From Dastarcus helophoroides (taxonomy: Eukaryota; Arthropoda; Insecta; Coleoptera; Bothrideridae), in contig CM053331.1 of the NCBI GenBank assembly GCA_028583605.1, positions 39,408,283-39,472,282 on the forward strand: a DNA stretch of 64,000 bases, in the 5' to 3' direction. Below, one piece after another: positions 46,265-56,278 of the stretch. A program made the translations under genes and the position numbers. The notes below the pieces were generated by a model. It saw only the letters and a list, made by a program, of their open reading frames with translations, ran no database searches and was not told where the DNA came from. Within the stretch, counting starts at the first letter, position 1. The number at the start of each line of letters is the position of its first letter.

Positions 46265-48660
46265 AGTATACTGTTCAGAAAAAAATTCCAAAGCCCCCTA
46301 AAGACTTTCTAAAGCTCTGTAGTCTTCCAAATCTTAGAAAAGCTTCTTAAAGAGTTACAATGACTTGGCGATGTTTTTTTTCGAAATTCCAAACCTCTCT
46401 AAACAATTGGTTAGTAAGTATATCGTTCTCTAAAAAATTTCAAGGCTTCCTAAAGACTTTTTGAAGCTATGGAGTTTTTCAAATCTCAGGAAAGCTTCGA
46501 AAAGAATTACAGAGCAATGTTCTCGTCGAAATTCCAAACCTCTCTCTAGAATTAATAAGTAAGTATATCGTTCTCTAAAAGATTTCAAGGTCCCCTAAGG
46601 ACTTTATAAAGCTGTAGAGTCCTTTAAATCTCAGTAAAGCTTTTCAAAACGTTACTGAGACTTAACAATGTTCTATTCGAAATTCCAAAACACTCTTTAG
46701 AATTAGCAAGTATATGGTTCTATAAAAAATTCCAAGGCCCCCCTAAAGACTTTCTAAAACTCTGAAGTCTTCCAAATCTTAGAAAAGCTTCTTAAAGGGT
46801 TACAGAGACTTGGCGATGTTTTTTCGAAATTCCAAACCTCTCTAAACAATTAGTTAGTAAGTATATCGTTCTCTAAAAAATTTCAAAGCCTCCTAAAGAC
46901 TTTTTGAAGCTATGGAGGTTTTCAAATCTCAGGAAAGCTTCGAAAAGAATTACAGACTTGGCAATGTTCTCGTCGAAATTCCAAACCTCTCTCTAGAATT
47001 AATAAGTAAGTATATCGTTCTCTAAAAGATTCCAAAGTCTCCCTAAGGACTTTATAAAGTTGTGTAGTCCTTTAAATCGAGGTAAAGCTTTTCAAAACGT
47101 TACAGAGGCTTAACAATGTTCTATTCAAAATTCCAAAACTCTTTTTAGAATTAGCAAGTATATAGTTCTATAAAAAATTCCAAGGCCCCCTAAAGACTTT
47201 CTAAAACTCTGAAGTCTTCCAAATCTTAGAAAAGCTTCTTAAAGAGTTACAGAGACTTGGCGATGTTTTTTCGAAATTCCAAACCTCTCTAAACAATTAG
47301 TTAGTAAGTATATCGTTCTCTAAAAAAATTTAAGGCCTCCTAAAGACTTTTTGAAGCTATGGAGTTTTTTCAAATCTCAGGAAAGCCTCGAAAAGAATTA
47401 CAGAGACTTAGCAATGTTCTCGTCGAAATTCCAAACCTCTCTCTAGAATTAATAAGTAAGTATATGGTTCTCTAAAAGACTCCAAGGTCCCCCTAAGGAC
47501 TTTATAATAGTTCTATAGTCCTTTTAAATCTCAGTAAAGCTTCTCAAAACAGTTACAGAGACTTAACAATGTTCTATTCGAAATTCCTAAACTCTCCTTA
47601 GAATTAGTAAGTATATCGTTTTATAAAAAATTCCAAGGCCCCCGTAAAGACTTTCTAATAGCTCCTCTGCAGTTTTCCAAATCTTAGAAAAGCTTCTTAA
47701 TGAGTTACAGAGACTTGGCGATGTTTTTTCGAAATTCCAAACCCTCTCTAAACAATTAGTTAGTAAGTATATCGTTCTCTAAAAAAATTTAAGGCCTCCT
47801 AAAGACTTTTTGAAGCTATGGAGTTTTTCAAATCTCAGGAAAGCTTCGAAAAGAATTACAGAGACTTAGCAATGTTCTCGTCGAAATTCCAAACCTCTCT
47901 CTAGAATTAATAAGAAAGTATATCGTTCTGTAAAAGATTCCAAGGTCCCCTAAGGACTTTATAAAGCTGTATAGTCCTTTAAATCTCAGTAAAGCTTCTC
48001 AAAACGTTACAGAGACTTAACAATGTTGTATTCGAAATTCCAAAACTCTCTTTAGAATTAGTAAGTATATCGTTCTATAAAAAATTCCAAGGCCCCGTAA
48101 AGACTTTCTAAAACTCTAAAGTCTTCCAAATCTTAGAAAAGCTTCTTAAAGAGTTACAGAGACTTGGCGATGTTTTTTCGAAATTCCAAACCCCTCTAAA
48201 CAATTAGTTAGTAAGTATATCGTTCTCTAAAAAAATTCAAGGCCTCCTAAAGACTTTTTGATGCTACGGAGTTTTTTAAATCTCAGAAAAGCTTCGCAAA
48301 GAATTACAGAGACTTAGCAATGTTCTCGTCGACATTTCAAACCTCTCTCTAGAATTAATAAGTAAGTATATTGTTCTCTAAAAGATTCCAAGGTCCCCTA
48401 AGGACTTTATAAAGCTGTATAGTCCTTTAAATCTCAGTAAAGCTTTTCAAAACGTTACAGAGGCTTAACAATGTTTTATTTGAAATTCCAAAACTCTCTT
48501 TAGAATTAGTAAGTATATCGTTCTCTAAAAAATTCCAAGGCCCCCTAAAGACTTTCTAAAGCTCTGAAGTCTTCAAAATCTTAGAAAAGCTTCTTAAAGA
48601 GTTACAGAGACTTGGCTATGTTTTTTTCGAAATTCCAAACCTCTCTATAGAATTAGCAAG
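46265..48660 (+). repeat. left arm of palindrome: A-B-C trimer higher-order repeat
   Basis: Three diverged ~148-bp monomers (A: CCCCCTAAAGACTTTCTAAA; B: CTCCTAAAGACTTTTTGAAG; C: CCCCTAAGGACTTTATAAAG) repeat in order with a ~440-455-bp period; A copies start near 46270, 46710, 47165, 47618, 48073 and 48515. All share AAATTCCAAACCTCTC and AAGTATATCGTTCT. Non-coding. Confidence 0.92.
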
Positions 48661-48694
48661 ATTTCGAAAATTCCCAAATGCTGCTAAAAGCGAG

Positions 48695-49590
48695 GTTCTA
48701 ATTTTTCGACTTGCCTTCCAAAATTCGTCTTTTTTCAGAGTTTTCTTTTTTCTAGAAATTCACCTATTTTTGAAAATCGACCTTTTTCAATCCCAGTTCC
48801 TGAAAATTTCGTTTGTTTCTTAATTTAGTCATTTTTTCAAAAATTTGACATTTTCCTTGAGGTTGTTTCTAACAAAAATTTAAATTTCTGCAAATTTAGA
48901 CTTTTTTTTATCAAGATTTTGATTTTTCGACTTTTCTTTTAAAATTCGTCTTTTTCAGAATTTTCATTTTTCTAGAAATTCATCCTTTTTCTGAAAATCG
49001 ACCTTTTTGAATCCCAGTTCCTGAAAATTTCGTTTGTTTCTTAATTTAGTCATTTTTTCAAAATTTTGACTTTTCTCTCGAGGTTGTTTCTAATAAAATT
49101 TATATTTCTGCAAAATTTTACTTTTTCATCGAGATTTTGATTTTTCGACTTTCCTTTCAAAATTCGTCTTTTCAAAGTTTTCGTTTCTCTAGAAATTTGC
49201 CAACTTCAAAAAATCGATCTTTTTGAATCCCAGTTCCTGAAAATTTCGTTTTTTTTGTTAGATTTTGTCATTTTTTTAATATTTCGACTTTTCTCTCGAG
49301 GTTTTTTCTAACAAAATTTAAATTTCTGCAAATTTCGACTTTTTTCATCGAGATTTTGATTTTTCGACTTTCCTTTCAAAATTCGTCTTTTCAAAGTTTT
49401 CGTTTCTCTAGAAATTTGCCAACTTTAAAAAATCGATCTTCTTGAATCCCAGTTCCTGAAAATTCCGTTTTTTTTGATAGACTTTTTTAATATTTCGGCT
49501 TTTCTCTCGAGGTTGTTTCTAACCAAATTTAAATTTCTGAAAATTTCGACTTTTTTATCGAGATTTTGATTTTTCGACTTTCCTTTTTTA
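48695..49590. repeat. four copies of a ~220-bp unit
   Basis: Starts near 48701, 48923, 49142 and 49361, each with TTTTTCGACTTTCCTTTCAA, GAATCCCAGTTCCTGAAAAT and CTCTCGAGGTTGTTTCTAA. It lies in the spacer of the large palindrome. Confidence 0.88.
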
Positions 49591-50035
49591 AAATGCGAAG
49601 TGCTTTCTTTCCAAAAGTGTTCATAGTTATTTAGGATTTTTAGAAGATTACCGAAGCTATTTAAAAACCCTTAAAGAGCTCTAAGGTTTCCAAACCATTT
49701 CACTTTCATTCAAAACCTTTACAGATATCTAACGCCTTCCAAAAATTCTACCTCTCTTGAAGTGCTTAAAACGTTCTAGTCATTTTTGGAGCCAACCACT
49801 CTTGAGTCATTCGATTTTTAGGTTATGGTTATTTAGAAAAAGACAATCTGACCTGCTTAGGTCTTATTAGACATTTCGTCTTTCCAGAAATTTCAACATT
49901 TTTCTCAAATACTTAAAAAAGTAGATACACATTTTGAAAAAATGTCAAGATTTAAAAACAACCGAAAATTTCACAAAATGTTAGTCGTAGATGCTAATTT
50001 GCAACAAAATAAAAATCTGGACTTTCAAAAAACTC
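49591..50035. other. unique spacer DNA
   Basis: No gene or strong repeat seen. Confidence 0.4.
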
Positions 50036-52200
50036 GAAACTTTGAATAACTGACAGTTTTGAAAAATCGACATTTTCGAAACTTCGGCATTTCCGCAACT
50101 TCAACATTTTCAAAACTTCGACATTTTCAAAACTTCGAAATTTTTCGAAATCGACATTTTCGACCAATCGACATTTTTGAAAAATCGACGGTTTCGAAAC
50201 TTCGACATTTTTGAAAAATCGACGTTTTCGAAAGTTCGACATTTTTGAAAAATCGACGTTTTCGAAACTTCGACATTTTTTGAAAAATCGACATTTTCAA
50301 AACTTCGACGTTTTTGAAAAATCGAAATTTTTAAAAAATCGACATTTCCGAAACTTCGATATTTTCGAAAAATCGACATTTGCGAAACTTCGACATTTCC
50401 GAAACCTCGACATTTTTAAAACTTCGAAATTTTTCGAAATTGACATTTTTGAAAAATCGACGTTTTCGAAACTACAACATTTTTGAAAAATCGACATTTT
50501 CGAAACTTCGACGTTTTTGAAAAATCGAAATTTTTAAAAAATCGACATTTTCGAAACTTCGACATTTCCGAAACTTCGACATTTCCGAAACCTCGACATT
50601 TTCAAAACTTCGACATTTTTAAAACTTCGAAAATTTTCGAAATCGACATTTTTGAAAAATCGTCGTTTTCGAAACTTCGACATTTTTGAAAAATCGACAT
50701 TTTCGAAACTTCGACGTTTTTGAAAAATCGAAATTCTTAAAAAGTCGACATTTTCGAAAATTCGACATTTCCGAAACTTCGACGTTTTTGAAAAATCGAC
50801 ATTTTTAAAAAATCGAAATTTTTGAAAAATCGACGTTTTCGAAACTTCGACATTTCCGAAACTTCGACATTTTTGAAAAATCGACATTTTTGAAAAATCG
50901 ACGTTTTCGAAACTTCGACATTTTTGAAAAATCGACATTTTCGAAACTTCGACGTTTTTGAAAAATCGAAATTCTTAAAAAGTCGACATTTTCGAAAATT
51001 CGACATTTCCGAAACTTCGACGTTTTTGAAAAATCGACATTTTTAAAAAATCGAAATTTTTGAAAAATCGACGTTTTCGAAACTTCGACATTTCCGAAAC
51101 TTCGACATTTTTGAAAAATCGACATTTTTGAAAAATCGACGTTTTCGAAACTTCGACATTTTTGAAAAATCGACATTTTCGAAACTTCGACGTTTTTGAA
51201 AAATCGAAATTTTAAAAAAATCGACATTTCCGAAACTTCGACATTTCCGAAACTTCGACATTTCTGAAACTTCGACATTTTCGAAACTTCGACATTTTTG
51301 AAAAATCGACATTTTTGAAAAATCGACATTTTTGAAAAATCGAAATTTTTGAAAAATCGACATTTTCAAAACTTCGACGTTTTTGAAAAATCGAAATTTT
51401 TAAAAAATCGACATTTCCGAAACTTCGATATTTTCGAAAAATCGACATTTGCGAAACTTCGACATTTCCGAAACCTCGACATTTTTAAAACTTCGAAATT
51501 TTTCGAAATTGACATTTTTGAAAAATCGACATTTTCGAAACTTCGACGTTTTCGAAAAATCGAAATTTTTAAAAAATCGACATTTTCGAAACTTCGACAT
51601 TTCCGAAACTTCGACATTTCCGAAACCTCGACATTTTCAAAACTTCGACATTTTTAAAACTTCGAAAATTTTCGAAATCGACATTTTTGAAAAATCGACG
51701 TTTTCGAAACTTTGACATTTTTGAAAAATCGACATTTTCGAAACTTCGACGTTTTTGAAAAATCGAAATTCTTAAAAAGTCGACATTTTCGAAAATTCGA
51801 CATTTCCGAAACTTCGACGTTTTTGAAAAATCGACATTTTTAAAAAATCGAAATTTTTGAAAAATCGACGTTTTCGAAACTTCGACATTTTTAAAAAATC
51901 GACGTTTTCGAAACTTCGACATTTTTGAAAAATCGACATTTTCGAAACTTCGACGTTTTTGAAAAATCGAAATTCTTAAAAAGTCGACATTTTCGAAAAT
52001 TCGACATTTCCGAAACTTCGACATTTCTGAAACTTCGACATTTTCCAAACTTCGACATTTTTGAAAAATCGACATTTTTGAAAAATCGAAATTTTTGAAA
52101 AATCGACGTTTTCGAAACTTCGACCTTATTGAAAAATCGACATTTTCGAAATTTCGACATTTTTTCAAAAATCGACAGTTTTGAAGAGTCGATATTTTTA
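50036..52200. repeat. 17-bp satellite (CGACATTTTCGAAACTT / CGACATTTTTGAAAAAT)
   Basis: Over 120 copies of a 17-bp unit in a few types, with longer periods: a ~240-bp block at 50697-50936 is repeated at 50937-51180, and 50290-50460 recurs at 51361-51530. Because 3 x 17 = 51, every frame cycles in 17 codons and most frames stay open on both strands, giving Ser/Phe/Lys-rich ORFs up to 241 codons. Confidence 0.95.
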
Positions 52201-53080
52201 AAAGAAATCGAAGTTTCCGAAAACAAATCGGAAATTTAAAATACAAAGTTTTCAAATATACAGATTTTGAAAATTGTCGACTTTTTTTAAACAAGTCGAA
52301 ATTTTGTTAAAAAAGTTTAGTCCTTGAAAAAGAAAACGAAAGTAGAAAAGGACGACAACCTTTTAAAAAAACTCTATTTTGAAAGTAGTCATTATTTAAA
52401 AAAAGAGTCGAAGTTTTGAAAAAAATTTGGAAACGCCAACATTTTTCTAAAATTTTATTCATTAGCACCACTTGGCGAAGGTATAGAGAATACTTTTTGA
52501 AAAATCTAAACTTTGAAAATTCAAATAAATCGATATTTTGAAAAAATGTCGAAATTTTGAAATATTAAATTTAAAGATGTCGATGGAGACGTGCTCGAAA
52601 TAAAAACTTCAAATTTACACTTTCAGATTTTTTTCCAATTTCTATTGTAGGTTCTAAAGTCTGTTGTGGACCTTTTGGGTTTTTTTCATAAACTTGGAAA
52701 TGCACTTGTTTTAAACTTTAACCTGATTTTATGAATTTATTATCAGAATTTCGATTTTTTTTTCTCGTTTGGAACTTGACCTTTTTTTTCTAGTAAATAT
52801 CGAGTTTTTTCGTGTTGACGTTTGTCGCGAGTACCTACTTGAGCAATGCCATTAAGAGGAGTCAGGATTCGGTCATATTATGTGTTACGATGGGGGTCAA
52901 AATTACCAAACTCAATTAATTAAATATACGATGTGAATATTGGTTTTTGTTTTTTGAAATCGCAGCTCCTTTTAAAGAAAACTGCCGGCAGCAGCCCTGT
53001 AAAAAATCCTCAATTTTAACTAAGAAACCTTTTTGCACAAGAGCCCGTTGTTTCCTAGCTACGCCACTAACAACTTTGAG
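52201..53080. other. diverged repeat edge and unique spacer
   Basis: Mostly AT-rich with no gene. At 53047-53070 the minus strand reads TAGTGGCGTAGCTAGGAAAC, resembling the ends of hAT-like transposons, right at the inner border of the right palindrome arm. No matching partner end was found. Confidence 0.4.
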
Positions 53081-55275
53081 AGGTTTGGAAGTTCAAAAAA
53101 AAAAACATAGCCAAGGCTCTGTAACTCTTTAAGAAGCTTTTCTAAGATTTGGAAGACTTCAGAGCTTTAGAAAGTCTTTAGGGGGCCTTGGAATTTTTTA
53201 TAGAACGATCTACTTATTAATTCTAAAGAGAGGTTTGGAATTTCGAATAGAACATTGTTAAGCCTCTGTAACGTTTTGAAAAACTTTACTGAGATTTGAA
53301 GGATTATACAGCTTTATAAAGTCCTTAGGGGGGACCTTGGAATCTTTTAGAGAACGATATACTTTCTTATTAATTCTAGAGAGAGGTTTAAAATTTCGAC
53401 GAGAACATTGCTAAGTCTCTGTAATTCTTTGCGAAGCTTTTCTGAGATTTGTAAAACGCCATAGCTTCAAAAAGTTTTTAGGAGGCCTTGAAATTTTTTA
53501 GAGAACGATACACTTACTAACCAATTGTTTAAAGAGGTTTGGAATTTCGAAAAAAACATCGCCAAGTTTCTGTAACTCTTTAAGAAGCTTTTCTAAGATT
53601 TGGAAGACTTCAGAGCTTTAGAAAGTCTTTAGGGGGCCTTGGAATTTTTTATAGAACGATCTACTTATTAATTCTAAAGAGAGGTTTGGAATTTCGAATA
53701 GAACATTGTTAAGCCTCTGTAACGTTTTGAAAAAGCTTTACTGAGATTTGAAGGATTATACAGCTTTATAAAGTCCTTAGGGGGGACCTTGGAATCTTTT
53801 AGAGAACGATATACTTTCTTATTAATTCTAGAGAGAGATTTGAAATTTCGACGAGAACATTGCTAAGTCTCTGTAATTCTTTGCGAAGCTTTTCTGAGAT
53901 TTGTAAAACGCCATAGCTTCAAAAAGTCTTTAGGAGGCCTTGAAATTTTTTAGAGAACGATACACTTACTAACCAATTGTTTAAAGAGGTTTGGAATTTC
54001 GAAAAAAACATCGCCAAGTCTCTGTAACGCTTTAAGAAGCTTTTCTAAGATTTGGAAGACTTCAGAGCTTTAGAAAGTCTTTAGGGGGCCTTGGAATTTT
54101 TTATAGAACGATATACTTACTAATTCTAAAGATAGTTTTGGAATTTCAAATAAAACATTGTTAAGTCCTCTGTAACGTTTTGAAAAGCTTTACTGAGATT
54201 TAAAGGAGCTATACAGCTTTATAAAGTCCTTAGGGGGACCTTGGAATCTTTTAGAGAACCGATATACTTACTTATTAATTCTAGAGAGAGGTTTGGAATT
54301 TCAACGAGAACATTGCTAAGTCTCTGTAATTATTTTCGAAGCTTTCCTGAGATTTGAAAAACTCCATAGCTTTAAAAAGTCTTTAGGATGCCTTACATTT
54401 TTTAGTGAACGATATACTTACTAACTAATTGGTTTGAAATTTCAAAAAAAAAACATCGTCAAGTCTCTGTAACTCTTTAAGAAGCTTTTCTATGATTTGG
54501 AAGACTTCAAAGCTTTAGAAAGTCTTAAGGGGGTCTTGGAATTTTTTAGAGAACGATATACTTACTAATTCTAAGGAGAGCTTAGGAATTTCGAATAGAA
54601 CATTGTTAAGCCTCTGTAACGTTTTGAAATGCTTTACTGAGATTTAAAGGACTATACAGCTTTATAAAGTCCTTAGGGAAATCTTGGAATCTTTTAGAGA
54701 ACGATATACTTTCTTATTAATTCTAGAGAGAGGTTTCAAATTTCGACGAGAACATTGCTAAGTCTCTGTAATTCTTTGCGAAGCTTTTCTGAGATTTGTA
54801 AAACGCCATAGCTTCAAAAAGTTTTTAGGAGGCCTTGAAATTTTTTAGAGAACGATACACTTACTAACCAATTGTTTAAAGAGGTTTGGAATTTCGAAAA
54901 AAACATCGTCAAGTCTCTGTAACTCTTTAATAAGCTTTTCTAAGATTTGGAAGACTTCAGAGCTTTAGAAAGTCTTTAGGGGGCCTTGGGATTTTTTAGA
55001 GAACGATGTACTTACTAATTCTAAGGAGAGCTTAGGAATTTCGAATAGAGCATTGTTAAGCCTCTGTAACGTTTTGAAAAGCTTTACTGAGATTTAAAGG
55101 ACTATACAGCTTTATAAAGTCCTTAGGGGGACCTTGGAATCTTTTAGAGAACGATATACTTTCTTATTAATTCTAGAGAGAGGTTTGAAATTTCGACGAG
55201 AACATTGCTAAGTCTCTGTAATTCTTTGTGAAGCTTTTCTGAGATTTGAAAAACTCCGCAGCTTCAAAAATTCAT
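53081..55275 (-). repeat. right arm of palindrome: inverted A-B-C trimer repeat
   Basis: Reverse complement of 46265-48660, with monomers in the order A', C', B' repeated about five times. Individual monomers look roughly 95% or more identical to their left-arm counterparts by eye. The innermost A monomers of both arms share the variant GGCTATG where the others have GGCGATG. Confidence 0.92.
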
Positions 55276-55765
55276 ATAATTTTCAACTAGCCAACTTAGG
55301 GTGCACTTGCTGGCATGTATTAGTATTTCACTTATACTAGAATATTCGATATGTCGAAGTGTCGACCCCAGAATTGTGTATGTCCTTGGAAAACCCAATT
55401 ACTTGTGCATACATCAGAGGTCTCAAACTTATGAGTAATTTGTCTAGCTGCGTAGTTGTTACTACTAATAAACAACTTTTAACTTCAGAAGCTGTCACAA
55501 TATCTATTTTATTGTTGGCCAAACATGCTATAATTTGTACGTCTTGTAAAATCAAGACCTCGAAATATTCAGATTGATGCATTTATGTATGTAACAAGAT
55601 TCAGTATTTCAGAGTTAGCTGCGAATTCTATTTATTTTGTATTTTTCATCAATCTAATCAACAAATTCTTGTTATATTCTACCATTCAATTTGACTTTGG
55701 AACGAATTATTACAAAAGTGTATTCTAGGTCCTCTAAAATCTCCGCGTGGTGACCCTAGGGTACT
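55276..55765. other. unique DNA upstream of an intronless gene pair
   Basis: Both strands are open for 70-80 codons at 55337-55582, but neither product is recognised and there is no clear splice context. May hold the promoter of the ORFs that follow. Confidence 0.35.
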
Positions 55766-56278
55766 ATGAAAACCCTTCAAATTCCGCTCACGTCCGCTGC
55801 AGCCAAAATCATCATACTGAGGAAAATATTGGCTAATTTGGAGGTGATCAAATCTAGTGATTCCGAATCGCTGGTTGAGGAGTATTGTGAGAATTTGGCG
55901 TTGGATTTCTACCATTTAGGGAGGCTGGGGATACATTTGGATAAAACGGAAAGAGGGAAGATCGCCGACGATTTGATCGCGGTCGCTTCGAAGTTGGACA
56001 ATTACGTTTTTGCCTTGGGGTACTCCTTGGAACTCAATCATATCGAATCGATTTTGGTTTATCGATCGGGGGTGGAGTTTATTTTGGAGTTCTTCGGGGA
56101 GCTTCAATTTGAGAAGGGTACGCTGAAGGAGTATTTGGAAGAGAGTTTGGGCATCCTTGATAAGGCTTTGGAGAGTTGGAAGAACGACGAACCGGTGGGT
56201 TGGTGTGATATAAGCATTTCGAGTGACTGTATTCTTCGACCGCCAGGAATCCCAATAAAACACAAATGGTGGTTTTAG
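55766..56278 (+). CDS. uncharacterised 170-residue intronless ORF
   Basis: ATG at 55766, stop TAG at 56276-56278, no intron. The product looks all-helical (residues 10-150: AKIIILRKILANLEVIKS, then LDNYVFALGYSLELNHIESI) and ends with a Pro-Gly-x-Pro-x-x-His-x-Trp-Trp motif (PPGIPIKHKWWF). It has no signal peptide or membrane segment. It overlaps the next ORF by 13 bp in another frame: the ATG of that ORF lies in the TGG-TGG-TTT-TAG end here. The two may therefore be one gene with a frameshift, or two coupled ORFs as in bacteria. It uses more G-rich codons (TTG, GAG, GGG) than the next ORF. The family is not recognised; bacterial or viral origin is possible. Confidence 0.6.
   Translation: MKTLQIPLTSAAAKIIILRKILANLEVIKSSDSESLVEEYCENLALDFYHLGRLGIHLDKTERGKIADDLIAVASKLDNYVFALGYSLELNHIESILVYRSGVEFILEFFGELQFEKGTLKEYLEESLGILDKALESWKNDEPVGWCDISISSDCILRPPGIPIKHKWWF

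Noticed and set aside
50534..52294. Minus-strand ORFs of 134-241 codons
   Set aside because: They arise from the 17-bp satellite, open in most frames on both strands.
55337..55582. ORFs of 72 and 81 codons on opposite strands
   Set aside because: Neither product recognised, no splice or start evidence; cannot tell which, if either, is coding.
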